Assembly: GCA_001896885.1 (NCBI GenBank)
Contig: MKRJ01000037.1
Location: 1 to 64,000 of the forward strand
Direction: 5' to 3'
DNA length: 64,000 nucleotides
DNA from: Rhizobiales bacterium 65-79
GTDB taxonomy: Bacteria > Pseudomonadota > Alphaproteobacteria > Rhizobiales > Rhizobiaceae
Part shown: positions 16,244 to 24,403 of the stretch, piece by piece
Layout of the letters: each line of letters starts with the position of its first letter
Position numbering within the stretch: the stretch's first letter is position 1
Position numbers and translations under genes: made by a program
The notes under the pieces: model-generated
What the model was told of the DNA's origin: nothing
Seen by the model: the letters and a program-made list of their open reading frames with translations, nothing else
Databases searched by the model: none

Positions 16244-17770
16244 ATGAATCTGGCCGAATGGCTGGTCAGGGCGGCCGCACTGAACCCGTCGAGCCCGGCG
16301 CTCCTGGTCGGCGAAACCGTCGAGGCCGACTATCGCGCCTTCGCCGGCCGTGCCGCGGCGGTCGGCGCGGCGCTTGCCGGCGAGCATGGAGTCCGGCCGG
16401 GCGACCGCGTCGCCATCCTCGCGAAGAACAGCCTCGACTATCTGGTGGCCTTCTACGGCGTCTGGTTTGCCGGCGCCGTCGCCGTGCCGATCAACGCCAA
16501 GCTGCATCCGAAGGAAGCCGCCTGGATCATCGAGGATTCGGAAGCCTCGCTGGTTTTCGCCAGTCGTTCGCTCGGCGAGGATATAGCCGCCCATCTGCCG
16601 CCCGCCGTCCGCGCCATGGTCGAGTTCGGCGACAAAGCCTGGCGCCGCATGCTCGCCGCCGATCTCCTGCCGGCGCCCGTGCCGCGCGGCCGGGACGATC
16701 TCGCCTGGCTCTTTTATACCTCCGGCACCACCGGCAAGCCGAAAGGCGTGATGATCACCAACGGCAACATCCACGCCATGGCGTTTTCCTATTTCGCCGA
16801 TGTGGACGTGGTCGAACCCGCCGATGCGGCGCTCTACGCCGCGCCGATGTCGCATGGCGCCGGCCTCTACAATGTCCAGCACGTGCTGAAGGGCGCGCGT
16901 CACGTCGTCACCGAATCCGGCGGCTTCGAAGCCGACGAGATCCTTTCCTGCGCCAAGGCGCTCGGGCGCGTCCATATGTTCGCCGCGCCGACCATGGTGC
17001 GCCGGCTGGTCGACCACGCCAAGGCCTCGGGCTCGACCGGCGAGGGCATCCGCACCATCGTCTATGGCGGCGGCCCGATGTACCTCGCCGACATCGTCGA
17101 GGCTGTCGGCGTGATGGGACCGCGCTTCTGCCAGATCTACGGCCAGGGCGAATCGCCGATGGCGATCACTGCGCTGCCGCGCCATCTCGTCGCCGACCGC
17201 TCTGATCCGCGCTGGCGCGAGCGGCTGGCGAGCGTCGGGCGGGCGCAGTCCTGCGTCGAGGTGCGCGTCGCAGACGCCGAAGGCCGGGCATTGCCCGTCG
17301 GCGAAGCTGGCGAGGTGCTGGTGCGCGGCGCGCCGGTCATGGCCGGCTATTGGCGCAACGAAGAGGCGAGCGCCGCCGCGCTTCGCGACGGCTGGCTGTG
17401 GACCGGCGATGTCGGCGTATTGGACGAAGAGGGCTTTCTGACACTCAAGGACCGCTCCAAGGATGTCATCATCTCGGGCGGCACGAACATTTATCCGCGC
17501 GAGGTCGAGGAGGCGCTGCTGACCCATCCCTCGGTGCGCGAGGCGAGCGTGGTCGGCCGTCCCGATCCGGAATGGGGCGAGACCGTCGTCGCCTTCGTCG
17601 TGAAGGATCCGGGCGCGCCGGTCGCCGAAGCCGATCTCGACCGCCATTGCCTCGACCGCATCGCCCGCTTCAAGCGGCCGAAGGCCTATCTCTTCGTCGA
17701 CGCCCTGCCGAAGAACAATTACGGCAAGGTGCTGAAGACGGAGTTGCGCGCGCTGCTCGACAGGGATTGA
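16244..17770 (+). CDS. Acyl-CoA ligase (AMP-binding, class I adenylate-forming)
   Basis: This 508-residue enzyme activates a carboxylic acid as an acyl-adenylate and forms a CoA thioester. Visible motifs are the P-loop FYTSGTTGKPKG, the YGQGE(S) motif, WLWTGDVG with the ribose-binding aspartate, KDRSKDVIISGGTNIYPREVE (hinge and A8 region) and the C-terminal catalytic lysine in PKNNYGKVLK. ATG 16244 has GGGAGG 8-9 bases upstream. The gene lies 218 bp before a branched-chain-type ABC importer; it is probably the first activating step for the acid that the importer brings in (inference). Alternatives are medium-chain or aromatic acid substrates. Confidence 0.9.
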   Translation: MNLAEWLVRAAALNPSSPALLVGETVEADYRAFAGRAAAVGAALAGEHGVRPGDRVAILAKNSLDYLVAFYGVWFAGAVAVPINAKLHPKEAAWIIEDSEASLVFASRSLGEDIAAHLPPAVRAMVEFGDKAWRRMLAADLLPAPVPRGRDDLAWLFYTSGTTGKPKGVMITNGNIHAMAFSYFADVDVVEPADAALYAAPMSHGAGLYNVQHVLKGARHVVTESGGFEADEILSCAKALGRVHMFAAPTMVRRLVDHAKASGSTGEGIRTIVYGGGPMYLADIVEAVGVMGPRFCQIYGQGESPMAITALPRHLVADRSDPRWRERLASVGRAQSCVEVRVADAEGRALPVGEAGEVLVRGAPVMAGYWRNEEASAAALRDGWLWTGDVGVLDEEGFLTLKDRSKDVIISGGTNIYPREVEEALLTHPSVREASVVGRPDPEWGETVVAFVVKDPGAPVAEADLDRHCLDRIARFKRPKAYLFVDALPKNNYGKVLKTELRALLDRD

Positions 17771-17792
17771 CGGCGCCGCGGATGCGTATTTC

Positions 17793-17822
17793 TACGATAT
17801 TGCGGCGCAGCCCGGGCCGATA
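17793..17822 (+). promoter_or_regulatory. TACGATATTGC motif upstream of the ABC importer operon
   Basis: TTTCTACGATATTGCGGC followed by GGCCGATA (17815-17822) repeats the arrangement seen at 16115-16147; spacing from core to GGCCGATA is 22 rather than 25 bases from start to start. It lies 167 bp before the start codon of the binding-protein gene, suggesting a separate promoter under the same regulator. Confidence 0.5.
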
Positions 17823-17988
17823 GGATAGTGCGCGCGCCGCATCGCAAAAGAACAGCCGAAGAGGATGCAGGGCGCCTGGGAGGATTTTTCAGCCGAGCCT
17901 TTGCGGGATCGGGCGGCCCGGGATCGCCTTGCGCCGACTTCGGCGGCGCCGCATTCTGAACGAACGACTTCCAGGTGGAGGAGAACCG

Positions 17989-19191
17989 ATGAAGAAAATC
18001 CTGTCGACCCTTGCGCTGGCGAGCGCGCTTGCCCTCGGCGGCGTGCTGGCGGCGAACGCGCAGGACACCGTCAAGCTCGCGCTGGTCCAGGCGATCAGCA
18101 ACAACCCGCTGCAGGTCTATGCCAAGCAGACGATCAACGGCTTCCAGCTCGGGCTCGAATACGCGACCAAGGGCACGATGATGGTCAAGGGCAAGAAGAT
18201 CGAGGTCGTCGAGAAGGACACCCAGGCCAAGCCCGACATCGCCCGTTCGATGCTTTCGGAAGCCTATGCCGACGGGGCCTTGATCGCCATCGGCGGCACG
18301 TCCTCCGGCGCCACGACCGCCATGCTGCCGGTCGCCGCCGAGAACGAGAAGATCCTGCTCGTCGAGGCCGCCGTCGCCGATTCGCTGACCGGCCCGAATT
18401 CCAACAAATACGTCTTCAAGACCTCGCGCAATTCGTCGATGGACATGCAGGCGCAGGCGATCGCGCTCAAGCCGGACAAGAACCTCTATCTGGCGACGCT
18501 CGCCCAGGACTACGCCTTCGGCCATGACGGCATCAATGCGCTCAAGGCCGCGCTCGAGGGCACCGGCGCCAATATCGTCGACGAGGAGTACATCCCCTTC
18601 AAGACGACCGACTTCACGGCGACCATCCAGCGCATGATCGACGCGCTGAAGGACAAGCCGGGCCGCAAGGTGATCTTCGTCAACATCGCCGGCATCGACG
18701 CCTTCACGCCGCTCACCCAGGCCGGCCTCGATCGCTACGGCATCGAGATTTCGACGGGCGGCTTCATCCTGCCGCAACTGGCCTCGATCGCCAAGAAGCT
18801 GGCCGGCGCCGAAGGCGCTATGTACTACCACTATCAGGCGCCCAAGAACCCGATCAACGACTGGCTGGTCAAGGAGCACGAGAAGCGTTTCGGCGAGCCG
18901 CCGGACTTCTTCACCTGCGGCGGCATGGCGGCGGCGATGGCCATCGTCAAGGCGCTCGAGACCGCCGACAAATGGGACACGGATACCCTCATCAAGACCA
19001 TGGCCGGCATGACCTGGGACACGCCGAAGGGTCCCATGACCTTCCGCCCGCAGGACCACCAGGCGCTGCAGGACATGTTCATGTACAAGATGAAGGTCGA
19101 TCCGAACGCGAAATACGCGGTGCCGGAGTTGGTCCGGGTCATCAAGGCCGACGAGATGAAGATCCCGGTCGGCCGCGACGACACGAAGTAA
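17989..19191 (+). CDS. ABC transporter substrate-binding protein (branched-chain amino acid type)
   Basis: This 400-residue type I periplasmic binding protein (LivK/Peripla_BP_6 family) has a signal peptide ending LAANA (about residue 24), then QDTVKLALVQAIS. It contains the family's conserved GGTSSGATTAMLPVAAENEKI region that contacts the ligand headgroup. The start is at the ATG behind GGAGGAGAACCG, not the upstream Arg-rich in-frame ATG at 17929. It leads a five-gene operon with two ATPases, two permeases and a hydrolase. Family members bind amino acids but also amides and aromatic or short-chain acids; the neighbouring ligase favours an acid (inference). Confidence 0.92.
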   Translation: MKKILSTLALASALALGGVLAANAQDTVKLALVQAISNNPLQVYAKQTINGFQLGLEYATKGTMMVKGKKIEVVEKDTQAKPDIARSMLSEAYADGALIAIGGTSSGATTAMLPVAAENEKILLVEAAVADSLTGPNSNKYVFKTSRNSSMDMQAQAIALKPDKNLYLATLAQDYAFGHDGINALKAALEGTGANIVDEEYIPFKTTDFTATIQRMIDALKDKPGRKVIFVNIAGIDAFTPLTQAGLDRYGIEISTGGFILPQLASIAKKLAGAEGAMYYHYQAPKNPINDWLVKEHEKRFGEPPDFFTCGGMAAAMAIVKALETADKWDTDTLIKTMAGMTWDTPKGPMTFRPQDHQALQDMFMYKMKVDPNAKYAVPELVRVIKADEMKIPVGRDDTK

Positions 19192-19194
19192 CAT

Positions 19195-19233
19195 CAGGGA
19201 CGGGCGGACGCGGGCGCGCGTCCGCCTGCCCTG
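19195..19233 (+). promoter_or_regulatory. Strong intercistronic hairpin after the binding-protein gene
   Basis: CAGGG pairs with CCCTG and GGCGGACGC (19203-19211) pairs with GCGTCCGCC (19218-19226), giving a stem of about 14 bp directly after the stop, without a T-run. Hairpins in this place usually protect the binding-protein mRNA from 3' decay, so that it outnumbers the downstream transporter subunits. Confidence 0.6.
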
Positions 19234-19247
19234 TTCTGCGAGACGCG

Positions 19248-20018
19248 ATGACGGCTCCCTCCATCGAGACCCGCGACCTGACCATCCGCTTCGGCGGCCA
19301 CGCGGCGGTGAACGGCGTCTCCTGTGCCTTCCGGCCGGGCGAACTGACCGTCATCGTCGGGCCGAACGGCGCCGGCAAGACGACCTGGTTCAACCTCGTT
19401 TCCGGCCAGCTGACGCCGACGGAAGGGCGCATCCTCAAGGACGGCGTCGACATCACGCGCCTTTCGCCCTCCGCCCGGGCCAAGGCCGGCATCGGCCGCG
19501 CCTTCCAACTCACCAATCTCTTTCCGCGGCTGAGCGTGCTGGAGAATGTCCGCCTCGCCGTGCAGGCGCGCCACGGCATCGGCCCGCGCGCCTTCCGCCC
19601 GGCCCGCGCCTATCGCGACATCGCGGCCCTCGCCCGCGCCCACCTGGAGACGACACGGCTTGCCGCGCTCGCCGATCTCCCGGCCGCCGCCTTGCCGCAT
19701 GGCGACCAGCGAAAGCTCGAAGTCGCGCTCCTGCTCGCCATGGAACCGGATGTCTTCATGTTCGATGAACCGACGGCCGGCATGAGCGTCGACGAGGCGC
19801 CGGTGATCCTCGATCTGATCGCCGGTATCAAGAAGGACGGCAGGAAGACCATCCTCCTCGTCGAGCACAAGATGGATGTCGTCCGCGCCCTGGCCGACCG
19901 CATCGTCGTGCTTCACAATGGCGAACTTGTCGCCGACGGCGCGCCCGACAGGGTGATGGCGCTGCCCATCGTGCGCGAGATCTATCTCGGCCTGCCGCCC
20001 GAGGATGAGGCGGCATGA
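19248..20018 (+). CDS. ABC transporter ATP-binding protein (LivG type)
   Basis: This 256-residue ATPase has Walker A GPNGAGKTT, Q-loop FQLTNLFPRLSVLENV, Walker B VFMFDEPTAGMS and switch histidine in LLVEHKMD. The signature region reads LPHGDQRKLE instead of LSGGQ, as is usual in LivG-like proteins. It starts at the ATG at 19248 after the intercistronic hairpin; the longer frame from 18972 is a shadow of the binding-protein gene. Its stop overlaps the next ATPase start by 4 bases. It powers uptake by the LivH/LivM-like permeases. Confidence 0.92.
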   Translation: MTAPSIETRDLTIRFGGHAAVNGVSCAFRPGELTVIVGPNGAGKTTWFNLVSGQLTPTEGRILKDGVDITRLSPSARAKAGIGRAFQLTNLFPRLSVLENVRLAVQARHGIGPRAFRPARAYRDIAALARAHLETTRLAALADLPAAALPHGDQRKLEVALLLAMEPDVFMFDEPTAGMSVDEAPVILDLIAGIKKDGRKTILLVEHKMDVVRALADRIVVLHNGELVADGAPDRVMALPIVREIYLGLPPEDEAA

Positions 20019-20737
20019 GCGGCTCCATCCTGCGCCTCGACGACGTCCACACCGATATCGGCCAGTACCGGGTGCTGCACGGCGTCACGCTCGACGTGCC
20101 GGAAGGCGGCGTCTATGTCCTGCTCGGCCGCAACGGCGCCGGCAAGACGACGACGCTCAGGACCATCATGGGCCTGTGGCGTGCCCGTGCCGGAGCCATC
20201 GTCTTCCGCCATCGCGACATCACCGCCCTGCATACGGCCGACATCGCCCGCCTCGGCATCGCCTACGTGCCCGAAAACATGGGCATTTTCGGCGGCCTGA
20301 CCGTCGAGGAGAACATGCGGCTCGCCTCCGCGACGAGCCGTTTCGACCGCACGCGGCTCGGCCGCATCCAGGATCTCTTTCCGGCGATCCGGCAGTTCTG
20401 GGACAAGCCGGCCTGGTCGCTTTCGGGCGGGCAGAAGCAGATGCTCGCTATCTCGCGCGCCATCATCGAGCCGCGCGACCTGATCCTCATCGACGAGCCG
20501 ACCAAGGGGCTCGCGCCCTCGATCATCCGCGCCATGATCGAAGCCTTCCGCGAGATCGCCCGCGACACGACGATCCTGCTCGTCGAGCAGAACTTTCTCT
20601 TCGCCTCCTCGCTTGGCCAGGGTGTCTCGGTCATCGACGACGGCCGCATCGTCCATGATGGCGACATGGCCGCGCTCGCCGCCGACGAGGCGCTGCAGAC
20701 ACGCCTGCTCAGCCTCTCCATGGCCGCCCACCAGTAG
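20015..20737 (+). CDS. ABC transporter ATP-binding protein (LivF type)
   Basis: This 240-residue ATPase has Walker A GRNGAGKTT, signature LSGGQKQM, Walker B LILIDEPTKGLAP and the switch histidine position replaced by Gln in LLVEQNFLFA, a normal feature of LivF proteins. It is translationally coupled to the LivG-type gene (ATGA overlap). The permease gene begins 9 bp after its stop. Confidence 0.92.
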   Translation: MSGSILRLDDVHTDIGQYRVLHGVTLDVPEGGVYVLLGRNGAGKTTTLRTIMGLWRARAGAIVFRHRDITALHTADIARLGIAYVPENMGIFGGLTVEENMRLASATSRFDRTRLGRIQDLFPAIRQFWDKPAWSLSGGQKQMLAISRAIIEPRDLILIDEPTKGLAPSIIRAMIEAFREIARDTTILLVEQNFLFASSLGQGVSVIDDGRIVHDGDMAALAADEALQTRLLSLSMAAHQ

Positions 20738-20746
20738 GAGACCGCG

Positions 20747-21751
20747 TTGCGCCTTTCGGATAAAATCGCACCTTCGTTCGAGAGGATCGGCGGCGTCTAT
20801 GCCCTCCCCGTGATCCTCATGATCGTCGCCCTACCGCTGGTCGGCTCCTTGTCCTCATGGGTGACGCTGACCGTCGCCGGCCTGGCCATGGGCATGATGA
20901 TCTTCCTGATGGCGTCCGGGCTGAGCCTCGTCTTCGGCCTGATGAACGTGCTTAATTTCGGCCATTCTGCCTTCATCTCCTTCGGCGCCTTCATCGCAGC
21001 CTCGGTGCTGACGGGCCTTTCGGCCTGGGTCGGCGCGCATTCGCTTGGTTTCAATTTGCTCGCCCTCTTCGCCGCGATCGGGGCGGCGTCGCTCTTCGGC
21101 CTCGTCGCCGGCATTGTCTTCGAATACCTCATCATCCGGCCCGTTGCGGGCGATCATTTGAGGCAGATCCTGATCACCATGGGCGCGCTCATCGTTTCGG
21201 AGGAACTCGTCCGCGCCATCTGGGGCGATAACCCCATCACCGTTGCGCGGCCGGCGGCCCTGAACGGCATCTTCGTGATCGGCGGGGCATCGATCGAGAT
21301 CTACCGCGTCTTCGCCTTCTGCCTCGGCCTCGCGGTCTTCGTCGGGCTCTACCTCGTCCTCAACCGCACGCGGATCGGGCTGCTGATCCGCGCCGGCGTG
21401 GAGAATCGCGAGATGGTCGAGGCGCTCGGCTTCCGCATCGAGCGGCTGTTCGTCGGCGTCTTCATGCTCGGCTCGGCGCTCGCCGCCATGGGCGGCGCCA
21501 TGTGGGCCGGCTACCAGGGCACGATCACCGGCTCGCTCGGCAGCGAGATGCTGATCCTCATCACCATCGTCGTCATCATCGGCGGGCTGGGTTCCATCGA
21601 GGGTTCATTGCTCGGCGCGCTCTTGGTCGGGCTGCTCGGCAATTACGTCGCCTTTCTCTTCCCTAAGCTGTCGCTCGCCTCGAACATGCTCCTCATGATG
21701 GCGGTGCTGCTCTGGCGGCCCTGGGGCCTCAAGCCGGCGGTGAAATCATGA
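20747..21751 (+). CDS. ABC transporter permease (LivH type)
   Basis: This 334-residue membrane protein has 8-9 helices and the family segments MASGLSLVFGLMNVLNFGHSA near the N-terminus and GLGSIEGSLLGALLVGLLGN near the C-terminus. The start is TTG with TAGGAG 7 bases upstream; no in-frame ATG is near. The stop overlaps the LivM-type start (ATGA). Confidence 0.9.
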   Translation: MRLSDKIAPSFERIGGVYALPVILMIVALPLVGSLSSWVTLTVAGLAMGMMIFLMASGLSLVFGLMNVLNFGHSAFISFGAFIAASVLTGLSAWVGAHSLGFNLLALFAAIGAASLFGLVAGIVFEYLIIRPVAGDHLRQILITMGALIVSEELVRAIWGDNPITVARPAALNGIFVIGGASIEIYRVFAFCLGLAVFVGLYLVLNRTRIGLLIRAGVENREMVEALGFRIERLFVGVFMLGSALAAMGGAMWAGYQGTITGSLGSEMLILITIVVIIGGLGSIEGSLLGALLVGLLGNYVAFLFPKLSLASNMLLMMAVLLWRPWGLKPAVKS

Positions 21752-22863
21752 CCGACACGGCGGCGGAGCGGGATTTGCCCTCGACCGCGGCTTGCGCCCG
21801 CCCGACGGCCGGCGGCGTGGCGCTCTTCTCCGTCATCGCCGTGATCGGGCTGCTTCTGCTTTTCGCGCCCTTCGTCTTTTCGGACGTGCGTTCGACGCAG
21901 GTCGCCGCCCGCATCTGCGTCTTCGTCGTGCTCGCGGCGAGCTACGATCTCCTGATCGGCTACACCGGCATCGTCTCCTTTGCCCACACCATGTTCTTCG
22001 GCATGGGCGCCTACGGCGCGGCGATGGGCCTGAAATTCGGGGGAGCGGACTGGGGCCATCTGCTTCTCGGCAGCGTCGGCGGCGTGCTCGCCGCAGCCGT
22101 GCTGGCGGTCCTGATCGGGCTCTTGTCGCTCCGGGTGAAGGCGCTCTTCTTCGCCATGGTCACGCTTGCCGCCGGCTCGGTGATGATGGTGCTCGCCTCG
22201 CAGCTCACCAGCCTCACCGGCGGCGAGGACGGTCTCGTCTATTCGACCCCGCGCCTCTTCAAGCCGGCCATGAAGCTTGTCACCAATGCCGACGGGGAGG
22301 CGGCGCGTCTCTTCGGCGTCCCGCTCGACGGCAGGCTGGCGCTCTATTATTTCGTATTCATTGTCTGCCTGGTCGTCTTCGTCCTTTTGGCCCGCATCGT
22401 TCGCTCGCCGCTCGGCACCGTGCTCGAGGCCATCCGCGAGAACGAATTGCGCGCCGAGGCGATCGGCTACCGCGTCGTCGCCTACCGCACCGCCGTCTTC
22501 GTCATCGCGGCGGTCGCCGCCGCCGTCGCCGGGGTCGTCTGGGCGGTGTGGCTGCGCTATACCGGCCCCGACACCACGCTCTCCTTCGACATCATGATCG
22601 ACATCCTCCTGATGGTCGTGATCGGCGGCATGGGCACCATGTACGGCGCCATCATCGGCGTCGTTGTGATGAGCCTCGCCCAGTCCTACCTGAAGGACCT
22701 CATGTCCGCCGCCGCCGGGGCGACCTCCGGCGTGCCGATCCTGCCGCATCTGCTCGATCCCGACCGCTGGCCGCTCTGGCTCGGCCTCCTCTTCATACTG
22801 CTCGTCCTCTTCTTCCCCGCCGGGATCGCCGGCACGCTCATGAAAAAAGGAAGCCGCTCATGA
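21748..22863 (+). CDS. ABC transporter permease (LivM type)
   Basis: This 371-residue membrane protein has about ten helices. It contains the LivM signature SYDLLIGYTGIVSFAHTMFF and IREN(E)LRAEAIGY followed by VVIGGMGTMYGAIIG. It completes the five-part importer with the two ATPases, the LivH-type permease and the binding protein. Its stop overlaps the alpha/beta hydrolase start (ATGA), which shows that the hydrolase belongs to the same transcription unit. Confidence 0.9.
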   Translation: MTDTAAERDLPSTAACARPTAGGVALFSVIAVIGLLLLFAPFVFSDVRSTQVAARICVFVVLAASYDLLIGYTGIVSFAHTMFFGMGAYGAAMGLKFGGADWGHLLLGSVGGVLAAAVLAVLIGLLSLRVKALFFAMVTLAAGSVMMVLASQLTSLTGGEDGLVYSTPRLFKPAMKLVTNADGEAARLFGVPLDGRLALYYFVFIVCLVVFVLLARIVRSPLGTVLEAIRENELRAEAIGYRVVAYRTAVFVIAAVAAAVAGVVWAVWLRYTGPDTTLSFDIMIDILLMVVIGGMGTMYGAIIGVVVMSLAQSYLKDLMSAAAGATSGVPILPHLLDPDRWPLWLGLLFILLVLFFPAGIAGTLMKKGSRS

Positions 22864-23696
22864 CCCCGCGCTCCGCCTATGTGCCGGCCGCCGGCTTCGA
22901 GCTTCACGTCACCGAATGGGGCGACCCGAAAAATCCCGCGCTCGTCATGTGGCATGGGTTGGCGCGCACGGGCCGTGATTTCGACGAGGCGGCTGAAGCG
23001 CTTTCCGACACCTATTTCGTGCTCTGCCCGGATACGCTCGGTCGCGGCCTGTCGAACTGGGCGAAAGACCCGAAGGCCGACTATTCCTATCGCGTCTTCG
23101 GCGACACGGCGCTCGGCATGCTGGATCACTATCGCCTGGGGAAAGTGCGCTGGGTGGGTACCTCGATGGGCGGACTGATCGGCGTGACGCTCGCCGCGGA
23201 GCGGCTGAAGGGCCGCATCACCCACCTCGTCATCAACGATGTCGGGCCGGACATTCCCGCCGCCGGCATCGGCCGCATCGCGAGCTATGTCGGCAATCCG
23301 CCCGTCTATGACACGCTTTCCGAACTGGAAGCCTGGCTGCGCAGGAATTACGCCCCCTTCGGCGACAACACGCAGGAATTCTGGCGGCGCATGACCGACA
23401 CGTCCTACCGGCGCACCGATGACGGCCGCTATACAGTGCATTACGACCCGAAGATCGTCATGCAGCTTACCTACCACAAGGCCGATCTCGACGTCTGGGA
23501 CGCCTATGACGCGATCGAGGCGAAGACGCTGATCACGCGCGGCGAGAATTCCGACGTACTGGCCGCCTCGGTCGCCGAGGCGATGAAGGGGCGCGGGCCG
23601 AAGCCGGACCTGCATGTGGTCCCCGGCTGCGGCCATGCTCCGACGCTGGCAAACGGGCGCGAGATCGGCCTGCTGCGCTCGTTCCTGGCGGATTGA
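22860..23696 (+). CDS. Alpha/beta hydrolase
   Basis: This 278-residue serine hydrolase has the oxyanion region HGLARTG, the nucleophile elbow GTSMGG (serine in WVGTSMGGLIGV), an acidic residue in the TRGENSDVL strand and the catalytic histidine in VPGCGHAPTL. No signal peptide is present, so it acts in the cytoplasm. It is translationally coupled to the LivM-type permease and likely processes the imported compound (ester, lactone or C-C bond of a diketone) before or after CoA activation. The exact reaction is unknown. Confidence 0.87.
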   Translation: MTPRSAYVPAAGFELHVTEWGDPKNPALVMWHGLARTGRDFDEAAEALSDTYFVLCPDTLGRGLSNWAKDPKADYSYRVFGDTALGMLDHYRLGKVRWVGTSMGGLIGVTLAAERLKGRITHLVINDVGPDIPAAGIGRIASYVGNPPVYDTLSELEAWLRRNYAPFGDNTQEFWRRMTDTSYRRTDDGRYTVHYDPKIVMQLTYHKADLDVWDAYDAIEAKTLITRGENSDVLAASVAEAMKGRGPKPDLHVVPGCGHAPTLANGREIGLLRSFLAD

Positions 23697-23708
23697 TCGT
23701 CCGCGGCC

Positions 23709-24158
23709 TCACCGACCGGTGAGGACGTTCTCGATGTCGGAAACGGTGTGGCCGGTAAGCGTCTTCGCCACCTCGCCGGTGATGCGCGCCTCGACCTCCT
23801 TGTGCAGTTTCTTGCGCAATTCGCCGAGCACCTGCGGCGGCGCCACTAGGACGATGTGCTCGAAATCCCCGCGATGCGCCATGGCGTAGAGCCGTTCGGC
23901 GATCTCGTCGGCGAAGCGCTCCTTGGCGATGGCGTGCCAGTCCGTGTCGGCCACCGCGCTGCGGTGGACGCTCGGCCCGTCGTTCAGCCGTCCGGGCCGG
24001 TCGGTGCCCTGCTCCCGCGTCGCCGGGTTCTCTTCATGGATCTCGCGCATCACCTGCAGATTGGGATATTCGGCATCCCCCTCGTTGCGCAGGAACAGCG
24101 CCTTCTCGCCGTCCGCGACGAGCACCCAGACATCGTGTTTCAGCCTTATGCCGTTCAT
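23709..24158 (-). CDS. Host attachment family protein
   Basis: This 149-residue protein matches the family named after an Agrobacterium protein required for attachment to host cells (related to the eRF1/pelota-like domain). It begins with WVLVADGEKALFLRN, continues with a variable central linker (ENPATREQGTDRPGR), then AERLYAMAHRGDFEHIVLVA and the C-terminal LHKEVEARITGEVAKTLTGH segment. It is a soluble cytoplasmic protein whose molecular role is not firmly known. It converges on the alpha/beta hydrolase gene, 12 bp apart, and is divergent from the cysG operon. Confidence 0.85.
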   Translation of the reverse strand: MNGIRLKHDVWVLVADGEKALFLRNEGDAEYPNLQVMREIHEENPATREQGTDRPGRLNDGPSVHRSAVADTDWHAIAKERFADEIAERLYAMAHRGDFEHIVLVAPPQVLGELRKKLHKEVEARITGEVAKTLTGHTVSDIENVLTGR

Positions 24159-24403
24159 GTGCGAACTCCCTGTCTAGCCCCGGTCGCCGCCGAAGGGCCG
24201 TGAACCCCTCGGAATCCAACGCATTGGCGGCGAAATGCGTTCCTGCCTCACAGGCATTTCGGCCCCGGAAGCGGATTGCTTTTCTCGATTGATGCGATGC
24301 GGCGAAAAACGGTTTGCGTCGCGGCATCCGCGACGGCAGCCCGTTTCTTCAATCGGCGGCGCGGAACGGCGAAAATCCGGGACATCTAACGGAAGCCGCC
24401 GCA

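Noticed and set aside
21792-23696. 634-codon forward frame as a permease-hydrolase fusion
   Set aside because: The first half is out of frame with the real LivM-type permease; the hydrolase begins at the ATGA overlap at 22860.
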